A stretch of 64,000 nt of DNA from Pseudomonas lundensis (GTDB taxonomy: Bacteria > Pseudomonadota > Gammaproteobacteria > Pseudomonadales > Pseudomonadaceae). A program made the translations under genes and the position numbers. Below are positions 45,418-54,887 of this stretch, piece after piece. The DNA lies in contig NZ_NQKI01000015.1 of assembly GCF_002269125.1 (NCBI RefSeq), forward strand, positions 1 through 64,000. The letters are read 5' to 3'. The notes below the pieces were generated by a model that saw only the letters and a list, made by a program, of their open reading frames with translations, did not search any database and was not told the DNA's origin. How positions within the stretch are numbered: the stretch's first letter is position 1; every line of letters begins with the position of its first letter.

Positions 45418-46298
45418 CTCAGATAGCGGCGTTGCCGGCTCACATGTTTGAGACCTTCGAGTACCAGCACACCCACCGCCAGCCAGATCGGGCCATAGGT
45501 CAGCCATTGACCTTCCTCCAGGCTGTCGCCCAATAGCAGGGCGACGGCCACCAACAACACAGGCTCGACATAGCTGAGCAATCCGAACAGGCTGAACGGC
45601 AGCAAGCGGCTTGCCAAGATGTAAGCGAAACCTGCAGCGGCACTGATGATGCCCATCATCGGCACCAGTACGTAGAGCGTTGAGCGTTGCGCCTGAAGGT
45701 CGACATGCTCGCCTGCCAACACAAACCACAGCGCCACGGGCACCATCAGCAGCATGTCCAGCCATAAGCCGCCGAGGTTATCGATACCGATTTTTTTGCG
45801 CAGTACAAAGTACATCGGGTAACCCAAGGCGACCACCAACGTGGTCCAGGAGAAACCACCCGTGCGGTACAGTTCATTGGCCACACCCAGCACAGCGAGC
45901 GCCGTCGCGATCTTTTGCAGATGCGACAGGTGCTCACCATAGACGATGCGCCCCGTGAGAATCATCGTCAGTGGCAGCAGGAAGTAACCCAATGAAACAT
46001 CGAGCCCATGACCGTTCAAAGGCCCCCACATAAACATCCACAGTTGTACCGCCACCAGAAAACTGGTCAACATGACGCAGGGGATCAATGCAGGCCGGGC
46101 GCGCAAGCGCTGAAAGATGAGCGCAACCCACTTCCATTCGCCGTAAAGGCAGAGAAAGAGTGTCATGAAGGGCAGCGATATTAGGATTCGCCAACCGAAA
46201 ATTTCTTGACCGTCCAGCGGTCGCAGAAGGGATGTGAAGTAGTACAGGACGCCAAATAAACAGGAAGCCAGAATCGATAAAACAATACCTTTGGACAC
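45414..46298 (-). CDS. RarD-like EamA/DMT-family transporter (copy 1)
   Basis: A 294-aa ten-helix permease of the drug/metabolite superfamily, with two EamA halves. It resembles RarD (the chloramphenicol-sensitivity protein family): GYFLLPLTMILTGRIVYGEHLSHLQKIAT is the typical central block. It uses a GTG start behind GAGG, like its neighbour. It is a tandem paralogue of the gene at 46574-47458, most of the sequence aligning without gaps. The substrate is unknown. Confidence 0.88.
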   Translation of the reverse strand: MSKGIVLSILASCLFGVLYYFTSLLRPLDGQEIFGWRILISLPFMTLFLCLYGEWKWVALIFQRLRARPALIPCVMLTSFLVAVQLWMFMWGPLNGHGLDVSLGYFLLPLTMILTGRIVYGEHLSHLQKIATALAVLGVANELYRTGGFSWTTLVVALGYPMYFVLRKKIGIDNLGGLWLDMLLMVPVALWFVLAGEHVDLQAQRSTLYVLVPMMGIISAAAGFAYILASRLLPFSLFGLLSYVEPVLLVAVALLLGDSLEEGQWLTYGPIWLAVGVLVLEGLKHVSRQRRYLS

Positions 46299-46343
46299 AA
46301 CAACCTCAATGGATCTACAGCGTTACTCGTATGAGTGGGCACA

Positions 46344-46355
46344 TAGCTTGAGGCT
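46344..46355 (-). promoter_or_regulatory. Shared upstream box of RarD-like copy 1
   Basis: TAGCTTGAGGCT, identical to the box at 47501-47512 and at nearly the same distance from the start codon (46 against 43 bp). GGCAAAT follows in both. Confidence 0.45.
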
Positions 46356-46538
46356 GTGGAACACCATTGGCAAATATGTTTTAAACCAATCAGTTGGCTT
46401 AAAAAGCTAGTCCGGAAGGTGATACGTGAAACGAGCAAGCAAATACTGGGCCAAAACCGTTTAAAACGTTCGTTCGCACGCGCTGAAAAAAAATGATAAA
46501 CGGTAGTCCTTGCAGCGGCTTCATCTACCTCGAGGGTG

Positions 46539-46566
46539 GCAATGGGCTGTGAAACCAGCCCATTGC
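46539..46566 (-). terminator. Hairpin after RarD-like copy 2
   Basis: GCAATGGGCTG / CAGCCCATTGC with a 6-base loop, 7 bp beyond the stop codon. No T run is present. Confidence 0.6.
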
Positions 46567-46573
46567 ATTGCCT

Positions 46574-47458
46574 TTACACGGATTTTTGCTGACGCAACAA
46601 ATGCTTGAACCCTTCAAACATCAACACCAGCACCGCCAGCCAGATCGGTAAATAGGTCAGCCATTGCCCGGCGCTAATACTTTCACCCAGCAACAACGCC
46701 ACGCACACCAGCAGCACCGGCTCAACGTAACTGAGCAGACCGAACAGGCTGAAGGCAAGCATGCGGCTGGCCATGATGTAACTGATCAAGGCCAGAGCGC
46801 TGATGAGGCCCAGTACCGGGATCAGCGTGTACAGTGCCGCACGTTGGCTGGCCACATCGAAGCCGTGTTCGCCTGTTTGCACAAACAAGAACGCCGCGGG
46901 CATGAGCAGCAGCATGTCGATCCACAGGCCGCCCAGATTGTCGGTCCCGACCCGTTTGCGCAGCACAAAATACAGCGGGTAACCGATGGCCACTACGAGG
47001 GTGGTCCAGGAAAAACCGCCGACCCGGTACACCTCGTTGGCGACCCCGAGTATCGCCAGCGCGGCAGCAATTTTTTGCAGATGGGAAAGGTGTTCGCCAT
47101 ACACCACGCGGCCCGTGAGAATCATGGTCAGGGGCAACAAAAAGTACCCCAGTGACACGTCCAGGCTGTGGCCGTTGAGGGGCGCCCACAGAAACAGCCA
47201 CAGTTGCAGGCCCACCAGCGCACTGGAGGCAAACAGGGCAATCCACAGCCGGGGGGTTTGCTGCAGGCGGGAGAAGATCGTCGGCACCAGCCGCCAATCC
47301 CCCGAAAAACACATGAACAGGGTCATGCAGGGCAAGGTGAGGAGCATCCGCCAGCCGAAAATTTCGGCGCCACTCAAAGGGTAGAGCAGGGATGTGTAGT
47401 AATACATGACACCGAACAGGCTCGATGCCAGAACCGATAAAACAATACCTTTAGACAC
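46574..47458 (-). CDS. RarD-like EamA/DMT-family transporter (copy 2)
   Basis: A 294-aa permease closely similar to copy 1, with the same length and the same blocks (SLGYFLLPLTMILTGRVVYGEHLSHLQKIAA, FSWTTLVVA, SLFGLLSYVEPVLL). The GTG at 47458 behind GAGGC is used; the frame is open 24 codons further but without support. The gap to copy 1 has a hairpin, so each copy is its own unit. This looks like a tandem duplication followed by divergence. Confidence 0.88.
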   Translation of the reverse strand: MSKGIVLSVLASSLFGVMYYYTSLLYPLSGAEIFGWRMLLTLPCMTLFMCFSGDWRLVPTIFSRLQQTPRLWIALFASSALVGLQLWLFLWAPLNGHSLDVSLGYFLLPLTMILTGRVVYGEHLSHLQKIAAALAILGVANEVYRVGGFSWTTLVVAIGYPLYFVLRKRVGTDNLGGLWIDMLLLMPAAFLFVQTGEHGFDVASQRAALYTLIPVLGLISALALISYIMASRMLAFSLFGLLSYVEPVLLVCVALLLGESISAGQWLTYLPIWLAVLVLMFEGFKHLLRQQKSV

Positions 47459-47500
47459 AACAGCCTCGTTGAAACGCGCATTTTGATTATTAGAGACGCG

Positions 47501-47512
47501 TAGCTTGAGGCT
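47501..47512 (-). promoter_or_regulatory. Shared upstream box of RarD-like copy 2
   Basis: TAGCTTGAGGCT, the partner of the box at 46344-46355. It may be a retained promoter or regulator site after duplication. Confidence 0.45.
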
Positions 47513-47597
47513 CCAAAGGCTGTAGGGCAAATCTTGCTGAGCCGATTGCCTGCGCAGAGGCCCGCAAAACGCCCCCTGCGCAGCAAAACCGATGGCG

Positions 47598-48911
47598 TCA
47601 GGCGTGACGCATGCCGCGGGTCATGCGCAAGGCCAGCACACTGCCGCCCACAATCACCGCCGCCAACAGGTACAGCGCAGCATCGGTCGAGCCGGTGGCG
47701 TCTTTGACAAAACCCACCAGATACGGGCTCAGGAACCCCGCCATTTGACCCATGGAGTTGATCAAGGCCAGGCCGCCAGCGGCCGCGCCTGCACTGAGCA
47801 TGGCAGTGGGCACCGGCCAAAACATGGGCAAGCCGGTCAGGGCGCCCATGGTCGCGATTGTCAGCCCCAAGATGGCGATGGCCGGTTGCGTGGCGAAGTT
47901 GACAGCAATCACCAAGCCCAGCGCCCCCATCAACATTGGCACGACCAAATGCCAGCGACGCTCTTTGCGCACGTCAGCCGAGCGCCCCACCAGCAACATG
48001 AACACAGCAGCCAGCAAGTAAGGAATCGCACTCAACCAGCCAATCACCAGCGTGTCGCTGAACCCCAGGTTTTTGATGATCGACGGCAGCCAAAAGTTGA
48101 TCGCATACACGCCACTCTGGATGCAGAAATAGATCAGGCCAAACGCCCAGATGGCCGGGTTTTTAAACACGGCAAGCAGCGAATCAGAAGTGGTGGCGGG
48201 TTTGTTGACGGTGTCCAGGCGGTGGTCAGCGTCGAGCACGGCGCGCTCGTGAGCCGTTAGCCACTTGGCATTGGCAAAACTGTCGCTGAGCAGGAAGATC
48301 GCCAGCGCACCCAACACAACGGTGGGAATACCTTGCAGCAGGAACATCCACTGCCATCCGGCAAGTCCGCCCTGGCCTGCGGCGAAATGGCTAAGAATCC
48401 AGCCCGAGAAGGGACCGCCGATCAAGCCGGAGACCGGGATTGCAGACATGAACAGCGCCATGATGCGGCCACGACGGAACGTGGGGAACCATTGTGAGAG
48501 GTAGAGCACAACGCCTGGGAAGAAACCCGCTTCGGCGGCGCCGGTGAACAGGCGCAGGGTATAGAACTGGGTCGGGGTGGTGACGAACATCAGGCAGGTG
48601 GACAGCACGCCCCAGGTGATCATCATCACGGCGATCCAGCGCCGAGGCCCGAATCGGGTCAATGCCAGGTTGCTGGGAACCCCGCACAAGACGTAGCCAA
48701 TGAAGAAAATCCCGGCACCCAAGCCGTAGACCGTTTCGCTGAATTTCAGCGCATCAAGCATCTGTAATTTGGCAAAGCCAACGTTTACCCGGTCGAGGTA
48801 ATTGAACAGGTAGCAGATAAAAATGAAGGGGATCAAACGCAGGGTGATGCGCTTGTAGATGGCGTTTTTATCGTCATCGCCGGTCAGCGAAGCGGGGGCG
48901 CTCTGTGACAT
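47598..48911 (-). CDS. MFS transporter, anion:cation symporter (ACS) family
   Basis: A 437-aa twelve-helix carrier of the ACS/phthalate-permease type: NYLDRVNVGFA in helix 1, GFFPGVVLYLSQWFP in helix 4, central loop with ERAVLDADHRLD. ACS carriers import organic acids such as glucarate, galactarate, tartrate or phthalate. It is divergent from a CdaR-type diacid regulator, which points to a sugar-diacid or glycerate substrate. GAGAG stands before the ATG. Confidence 0.9.
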   Translation of the reverse strand: MSQSAPASLTGDDDKNAIYKRITLRLIPFIFICYLFNYLDRVNVGFAKLQMLDALKFSETVYGLGAGIFFIGYVLCGVPSNLALTRFGPRRWIAVMMITWGVLSTCLMFVTTPTQFYTLRLFTGAAEAGFFPGVVLYLSQWFPTFRRGRIMALFMSAIPVSGLIGGPFSGWILSHFAAGQGGLAGWQWMFLLQGIPTVVLGALAIFLLSDSFANAKWLTAHERAVLDADHRLDTVNKPATTSDSLLAVFKNPAIWAFGLIYFCIQSGVYAINFWLPSIIKNLGFSDTLVIGWLSAIPYLLAAVFMLLVGRSADVRKERRWHLVVPMLMGALGLVIAVNFATQPAIAILGLTIATMGALTGLPMFWPVPTAMLSAGAAAGGLALINSMGQMAGFLSPYLVGFVKDATGSTDAALYLLAAVIVGGSVLALRMTRGMRHA

Positions 48912-49069
48912 CTCATGTCTCTCTTTATTATGTTTTTTCGCGATCCGAGGTTAACGTTGGTCGCTGCGTGAGTCTCGGTCACCCAAACGTTGCTGTCTTT
49001 GTGCTGCTGCACAGTGTTTTTCTGCTGAGGCTGTGCGCACGAACAAATGTTTCCAAGGATTGTTACCCT

Positions 49070-50194
49070 ATGTTCGAACTCGATCATGATTTGGCGCAGG
49101 ACATCGTGGATCGCGCGATGGCCATCTTGCCGTACAACGTTAATGTGATGGACAGCCAGGGGTTGATCCTCGGCAGCGGCGAGCCCGAGCGTATCAATAC
49201 CCGCCATGAAGGCGCGCAATTGGTGCTGGCCAACGGACGGGTAGTGGAAATCGATGCGCAAACCGCCAAATGCCTGAAAGGCGTGCAGCCGGGAATCAAT
49301 TTGCCATTGCTGCTCGATCAGCGCCTGATCGGCGTGCTGGGGCTGACCGGTGAACCTGAATTGCTGCGCACCTACGCCGAACTGGTGCGCATGACGGCCG
49401 AAATGCTGGTGGGCCAACGCCATCAACAGGCCGAACAGCAATGGCGTCGTCAACGTTGCGACGACCTGGTGGCCATATTGTTGAGTGAAAGCGGCGACTC
49501 ACCGCGCCTGATCGACGAAGCCCAACAACTGGGGCTCAAGCCGCAGCTATCGCGCATTCCTTATTTGTTTGAACTGGGCAAGGGCCAGAGTGCCGAGGCC
49601 CTGAGCGTGTGGCTGCAATCACGCTACCCGGACAGTTGGTGCGTGTGCCCGGCCGATGCCTCGCTGCTGTGGTGCCGCCCGTCAACCACCACACTGGACG
49701 ACACGCGGCTACTGGAACGGCTCGACGGCCACGGCTGGAACGTGTTGCGCATCGCCGCAGGCGGGCAGGCGGATGCACTCAAAGGACTGCGCCGTTGTTA
49801 TCGACGCGTGGGGGATTTGCTGGCCTATGGCCGTGATGTGTTGCCGGACACGCGTTTACTGAGTCTTGACCGCTACCGCTTGCCGGTGATGCTGTGGCGG
49901 CATCGCAATGACGATGCGCTGGAAGAACTGCTCAATCCACTGCACAAAGTGGTCGCCAAGGACAGCAATGGCCAACTGATCGCAACCTTGCGCAGTTGGT
50001 GCGAGCATGACGGCCAAAGTCAGGCGTGCGCCGATGCGCTGGGCATCCATCGCAATAGCCTGCGGTACCGGATGGAACGGATTGCCGAGCTGAGCGGGGT
50101 TGACCCCCTGAGCCTGAACGGGATGCTGGCGTTATACCTTGGGGTCCAACTGCTGCCCCACACGCCCCTTGTACAGGCACGGCCAACCGCCTGA
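49070..50194 (+). CDS. CdaR-type sugar diacid regulator
   Basis: A 374-aa activator. Its N-terminal sugar-diacid recognition domain (about 1-135, LAQDIVDRAMAILPYNVNVMDSQGLILGSGEPERI) is followed by a middle domain and a C-terminal PucR-type helix-turn-helix (ACADALGIHRNSLRYRMERIAELSG). The start is the ATG at 49070 behind AAGGA; the longer frame covers the promoter region. It probably activates the divergent ACS carrier. AACGTTG occurs twice in the gap (48953, 48986). Confidence 0.9.
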   Translation: MFELDHDLAQDIVDRAMAILPYNVNVMDSQGLILGSGEPERINTRHEGAQLVLANGRVVEIDAQTAKCLKGVQPGINLPLLLDQRLIGVLGLTGEPELLRTYAELVRMTAEMLVGQRHQQAEQQWRRQRCDDLVAILLSESGDSPRLIDEAQQLGLKPQLSRIPYLFELGKGQSAEALSVWLQSRYPDSWCVCPADASLLWCRPSTTTLDDTRLLERLDGHGWNVLRIAAGGQADALKGLRRCYRRVGDLLAYGRDVLPDTRLLSLDRYRLPVMLWRHRNDDALEELLNPLHKVVAKDSNGQLIATLRSWCEHDGQSQACADALGIHRNSLRYRMERIAELSGVDPLSLNGMLALYLGVQLLPHTPLVQARPTA

Positions 50195-50205
50195 ACTGCA
50201 GGCCA

Positions 50206-50240
50206 AAAAAAGCCCCGCGACCGAATGAACGCGGGGCTAA
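50206..50240 (-). terminator. Terminator of mexEF-oprN
   Basis: AGCCCCGCG / CGCGGGGCT with a 10-base loop, followed on the minus strand by a run of T. Confidence 0.9.
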
Positions 50241-50286
50241 ACGGTTGGATGCGACCAACCAAAGGAGCCGTTAAATCAGGTACACA

Positions 50287-51696
50287 TCAGTGCGCGCTGG
50301 CCACCGTTTCAACGTGCCAGCCGCCGCCCAGCGCTTTGTAGATCGCCACCACGCCGCGATACAACTCAACCTCGGCCTGTGCCTGACTGTCTTCTGCTGC
50401 GAGCCGTTCACGCTGGGCATCGAGTAACACCAGGAAGTCCACCGTGCCTTCGCGATAGCGAATCGCCGCCAGATCGGCTGCGGTGCGGCTCGACTCACTC
50501 TGACGTATCAGCGACACCAGGCGTTGCTGACGTTTGCCGTAATCACTGAACGCGTTTTGCGACTCTTCAAGCGCCAACAACACCTGTTGTTCGTAACGGG
50601 CCAGTGCGCCATCGGCTTCGGCATCCGCGCCACGTAAACGTGCTCGCACACTGCCCAAATCAAAGGCAGGCCAAGTAATGCTCGGGCCCAGAGCCCAGGC
50701 ATTGGCGGCTGCTGAGCCGATCTGCGAGCCTCGCCCAGCGGTAAACCCAAGGAACCCGCTGAGGCTGACCCGCGGGAACAGATCTGCCTTGGCCACGCCG
50801 ATCCGTGCGGTTGCGGCCGCCAGTTTGCGTTCCGCACTGAGGATGTCCGGGCGTCGCTGTAGCAGGTCGCCGGGGTTGCCAATGTTCAGGGCCTTGGCAA
50901 TCGCGGGCAGTTTGGCCGGGCTCAAATCGACGCTCAGTTGCTCCGGACGCTCGCCCAACAAGGTGGCAATCCGATTGCGTTCACGTACCTGCTGCGCCTG
51001 CAACTGCGGCACACTGGCTTCAACGGCCGCCAGACGTGCGTCAGCGCGCATGACGTCCAGCTCATCACCGACACCCGCATCACGCAGACTTTCAGTGATG
51101 GCTTTGGATTCCTGCTGGTTTTTCAGGTTGGCCAGCGCAATGTGCTCACGCAGTTGCGCGCCGCGCAGTTCGCCGTAGGCGTCCACCAATTCCGCAATCA
51201 GGGTCACTTGCAACTGATACAAATCCGCTGCGGCGGCCTGTTCGTCCGCATCGCTGGCTTCCAGTTGACGCTGGATACGGCCAAACAGGTCGAGTTCCCA
51301 CGCCATGTCCAGCCCAAGATCGTACCGCTCACTGTTGACGCGCTTTTCGGTCTGCCCCGGAATCTGCCCTTTGCCCAGCTCGCTGCTGGCGCGGCTGGTG
51401 ATAGTTGGCATGGCGTCGTTGCTGACGTCATCGCGGATCGCCCGGGCAGCCCGCAGCCGGGCAAACGCCACGCGCAGCTCACGGTTGCCTGCCAGCGACC
51501 GCGTCACCAACCGGTTGAGGGTCGGGTCGTCGAACTGTTGCCACCAGATTGCTTCGAAATGGGCACGGTCAAAACCTTTGAGGTTATCGGCGCTGATCTG
51601 AGCCGGCTCGGTCTTCGGCGTTTGATAGTCCGGGCCGACGGCGCACGCGCTCAACGCGAGTACCAACAGACTCGGCAAGAATACGTTCACGTTCAT
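50287..51696 (-). CDS. oprN: Multidrug efflux outer membrane channel OprN
   Basis: A 469-aa outer-membrane factor with a lipoprotein signal (LALSACAVGPDY) and two OEP repeats (for example NRELRVAFARLRAARAIRDD and RRPDILSAERKLAAATARIGVAKADLFP). It trimerises into the TolC-like exit duct of MexEF. It overlaps mexF by four bases and ends the operon at a strong terminator. Confidence 0.93.
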   Translation of the reverse strand: MNVNVFLPSLLVLALSACAVGPDYQTPKTEPAQISADNLKGFDRAHFEAIWWQQFDDPTLNRLVTRSLAGNRELRVAFARLRAARAIRDDVSNDAMPTITSRASSELGKGQIPGQTEKRVNSERYDLGLDMAWELDLFGRIQRQLEASDADEQAAAADLYQLQVTLIAELVDAYGELRGAQLREHIALANLKNQQESKAITESLRDAGVGDELDVMRADARLAAVEASVPQLQAQQVRERNRIATLLGERPEQLSVDLSPAKLPAIAKALNIGNPGDLLQRRPDILSAERKLAAATARIGVAKADLFPRVSLSGFLGFTAGRGSQIGSAAANAWALGPSITWPAFDLGSVRARLRGADAEADGALARYEQQVLLALEESQNAFSDYGKRQQRLVSLIRQSESSRTAADLAAIRYREGTVDFLVLLDAQRERLAAEDSQAQAEVELYRGVVAIYKALGGGWHVETVASAH

Positions 51697-54600
51697 GGTT
51701 GCGACTCCAACGTCATGTGCCTGGCGGCTTTGCGCGCTTGACTGCGCTCCACGTAGCGACGGATCAGGACGTAGAACACCGGGGTCAGCAGCAAACCAAA
51801 GAAGGTCACGCCCAGCATCCCGGAAAACACCGCGACGCCCATGGCATGGCGCATTTCCGCCCCTGCGCCGCTCGACAGCACCAAAGGCACCACGCCCATG
51901 ATGAACGCGAACGAGGTCATCAGAATCGGCCGCAAACGCAGACGGCAGGCTTCCAGCACCGCAGCCAGCGGGTCGAGGCCTTCTTCCTGTTTATCCTTGG
52001 CAAACTCGACAATCAGAATCGCGTTCTTGCACGCCAGTCCCACCAATACGATCAAGCCGATCTGGGTGAAAATGTTGTTGTCACCCCCCGACAGAATCAC
52101 CCCGGTAATCGCGGACAGCAGGGTCATCGGCACGATCAGGATCACCGCCAGCGGCAGGCTCCAGCTCTCGTATTGCGCGGCCAGCACCAGAAACGCCAGC
52201 AGCACGCAGAGCGGGAACACAAACAGTGCGGTATTGCCTGACAGAATTTGCTGATATGTCAGTTCGGTCCACTCATAGGTCATGCCATTGGGCAATTCTT
52301 CTTTGAGCAGTTTTTCAATCGCAGCCTCGGCTTGACCCGAGCTGTAGCCCGGCGCTGCTGCGCCGTTGATCTCGGCCGTGACAAAGCCGTTGTAGTGCAT
52401 GACCCGGTCGGGGCCGGCGGTGTCGCTGACCTTGATAAAGGTCGCCAGCGGGATCATTTCGCCCTTGTTATTGCGCACTTTCAGTTGGCCGATCTGCTCA
52501 GGTTCCAGGCGGAACTGCTGTTCAGCCTGCACGTTGACCTGATAGGTACGGCCGAAGCGGTTGAAATCGTTGGCATACAGCGAACCCAGATAGACCTGCA
52601 GCGTGTCAAAAATGTCACTGATGGCCACACCGTGCGTCTTGGCTTTTTCGCGGTCGATCGCAGCATCCACTTGCGGCACGTTGACTTGATAACTGGTGAA
52701 CAACCCCGCCAGCTCCGGCACGTTGTGGCTCTTGGTAATGATGTTCTGCACTTCTTTGTACAGTTCGTCGTAACCCAGGTTGCCGCGGTCTTCGACTTGC
52801 AGGCGGAAACCGCCAATGGTGCCCAGCCCTTGTACTGGCGGCGGCGGGAAGATCGCGATGTAGGCATCCTGAATGTCTGCAAATTGCGCATTCAAGGCTG
52901 CGGCAATAGCTGCTGCCGACTGGCTCGGGTCCTTACGCTCGTCAAAAGGTTTGAGCGGGGTGAACACGATGCCGCTGTTGGGGCTGTTGGTGAACCCGTT
53001 GATCGACAGGCCCGGGAATGCCACTGAGTTCGCCACGCCCGGTTGCTTGAGAGCAATTTCGGACATGCGTTTGATCACCGCTTCGGTACGATCCAGGCTC
53101 GCGGCATCCGGCAGTTGCGCGAAAGCCACCAGGTACTGTTTATCTTGCGGGGGGACGAAACCGGTGGGTGTATGCGCAAAACCAACCCAGGTCAGCACCA
53201 TCAAACCTGCATACAGCAACATCGCGATACCGCTGCCACGGATGATCCGGCGGACCGCCCCCACATAGCCATTACTGGCTTTGACGAAGAAACGGTTGAA
53301 CGGGCCAAACAGCCAGCCCCCGAACAGGCGATCCAGCAAGCGGGTAAAACGGTCTTTGGGCGCGTGATGGCCTTTGAGCAACACGGCGGCCAGCGCCGGA
53401 GACAGTGTCAGCGAGTTGAACGCCGAGATCACCGTGGAAATGGCAATGGTCAAGGCGAATTGCTTATAGAACTGTCCGGTCAGGCCGGAGATGAACGCAG
53501 CCGGTACAAACACGGCGCACAGCACCAGCGCCGTGGCAATGATCGGCCCGGTCACTTCGCGCATGGCGCGCTTGGTAGCATCGACCGGATTAAGCCCCAG
53601 CTCGATGTTTCGCTCGACGTTTTCCACCACCACGATGGCATCATCGACCACAATCCCGATGGCCAACACCAGCCCGAACAGCGACAAGGCGTTAAGTGAG
53701 AACCCGAACATGTGCATCACGGCAAATGTACCGATCAACGACACAGGCACGGCCACCAGCGGGATGATAGAGGCTCGCCACGTTTGCAGGAACAGGATAA
53801 CCACCAGCACCACAAGGATCAGGGCTTCGAACAAGGTGTGAACCACCGCCTCGATAGAACCGCGAACGAAAATGGTCGGGTCGTAGACGATGTCGAAGTC
53901 CATGCCTTCAGGGAAACTCTGCTTGAGCTCGGCCATCTTCGCCCGCACGTCGTTCGAGATATCAATGGCATTGGAGCCCGGCCGCTGGAAGATCGGCAGC
54001 GCCACCGCGGGCTGGTTGTTGAGCAGCGAACGCAACGCATATTGACTGGAGCCCAGCTCAACCCGCGCAATGTCTTTCAGGCGTGTGATCTGGCCATCAT
54101 CGCCGGCGCGAATGATGATGTTCTGGAACTCTTCTTCAGTCACCAAGCGTCCCTGAGTGTTGACTGAAAGCTGGAAACTGGTGGCATTCGGGGCAGGGGG
54201 CGCGCCAAGCGCACCGGCTGCGACCTGACGGTTCTGCTCGCGAATGGCATTCACCACATCGGTTGCAGTCAGGTTGCGTGACGCGGTTTTGTTCGGGTCC
54301 AGCCACACGCGCAACGAGTAGTCGCCCATGCCGAACATTTGTACATCGCCAATGCCGTTCAGGCGCGCCAGCTCATCCTTGATGTTAAGGATGGCGTAGT
54401 TGGACAGGTACAGCATGTCGTAGCGCTGATCCGGCGAGGTCAAGTGCACCACCATCGTCAGGTCGGGCGATGCTTTGTCGACCGTAATACCGATGCGGGT
54501 TACTTCTTCGGGCAATTTGGGCTGGGTGCGGGTCACGCGGTTTTGCACCTGCACCTGTGCGTTGTCCAGGTCAGTGCCCAGGGCGAAAGTGATCGTCAGT

Positions 54601-54872
54601 GTGATCTTGCCGTCGGCCGTGGACTGTGAAGACATGTACAACATGTTTTCAACGCCCGTGATGGCTTGTTCCAGCGGCGCGGCCACGGTTTCACCGATCA
54701 CTTTGGGGTTGGCACCGGGAAAGTTGGCGCGCACCACGACGGTGGGTGGCACCACTTCCGGGTATTCACTGATCGGTAACTGGAACAGCGAAATGCCGCC
54801 CGCAATCAGGATTAGCAGGGAAAGCACAGCGGCGAAAATCGGCCGCTGAATGAAAAATTGAGAAAAATTCAT
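51693..54872 (-). CDS. mexF: Multidrug efflux RND permease MexF
   Basis: A 1059-aa inner-membrane proton antiporter. From MNFSQFFIQRPIFAAVLSLL through LPISEYPEVVPPTVVVRANFPGANPKVIGETV to the helix-4 motif [17 protein letters not shown] it follows P. aeruginosa MexF closely. MexF exports fluoroquinolones, chloramphenicol, trimethoprim and some quorum-sensing precursors. It is second gene of mexEF-oprN, 15 bp after mexE. Confidence 0.96.
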   Translation of the reverse strand: MNFSQFFIQRPIFAAVLSLLILIAGGISLFQLPISEYPEVVPPTVVVRANFPGANPKVIGETVAAPLEQAITGVENMLYMSSQSTADGKITLTITFALGTDLDNAQVQVQNRVTRTQPKLPEEVTRIGITVDKASPDLTMVVHLTSPDQRYDMLYLSNYAILNIKDELARLNGIGDVQMFGMGDYSLRVWLDPNKTASRNLTATDVVNAIREQNRQVAAGALGAPPAPNATSFQLSVNTQGRLVTEEEFQNIIIRAGDDGQITRLKDIARVELGSSQYALRSLLNNQPAVALPIFQRPGSNAIDISNDVRAKMAELKQSFPEGMDFDIVYDPTIFVRGSIEAVVHTLFEALILVVLVVILFLQTWRASIIPLVAVPVSLIGTFAVMHMFGFSLNALSLFGLVLAIGIVVDDAIVVVENVERNIELGLNPVDATKRAMREVTGPIIATALVLCAVFVPAAFISGLTGQFYKQFALTIAISTVISAFNSLTLSPALAAVLLKGHHAPKDRFTRLLDRLFGGWLFGPFNRFFVKASNGYVGAVRRIIRGSGIAMLLYAGLMVLTWVGFAHTPTGFVPPQDKQYLVAFAQLPDAASLDRTEAVIKRMSEIALKQPGVANSVAFPGLSINGFTNSPNSGIVFTPLKPFDERKDPSQSAAAIAAALNAQFADIQDAYIAIFPPPPVQGLGTIGGFRLQVEDRGNLGYDELYKEVQNIITKSHNVPELAGLFTSYQVNVPQVDAAIDREKAKTHGVAISDIFDTLQVYLGSLYANDFNRFGRTYQVNVQAEQQFRLEPEQIGQLKVRNNKGEMIPLATFIKVSDTAGPDRVMHYNGFVTAEINGAAAPGYSSGQAEAAIEKLLKEELPNGMTYEWTELTYQQILSGNTALFVFPLCVLLAFLVLAAQYESWSLPLAVILIVPMTLLSAITGVILSGGDNNIFTQIGLIVLVGLACKNAILIVEFAKDKQEEGLDPLAAVLEACRLRLRPILMTSFAFIMGVVPLVLSSGAGAEMRHAMGVAVFSGMLGVTFFGLLLTPVFYVLIRRYVERSQARKAARHMTLESQP

Positions 54873-54887
54873 CGGAGTTATCGTCCC

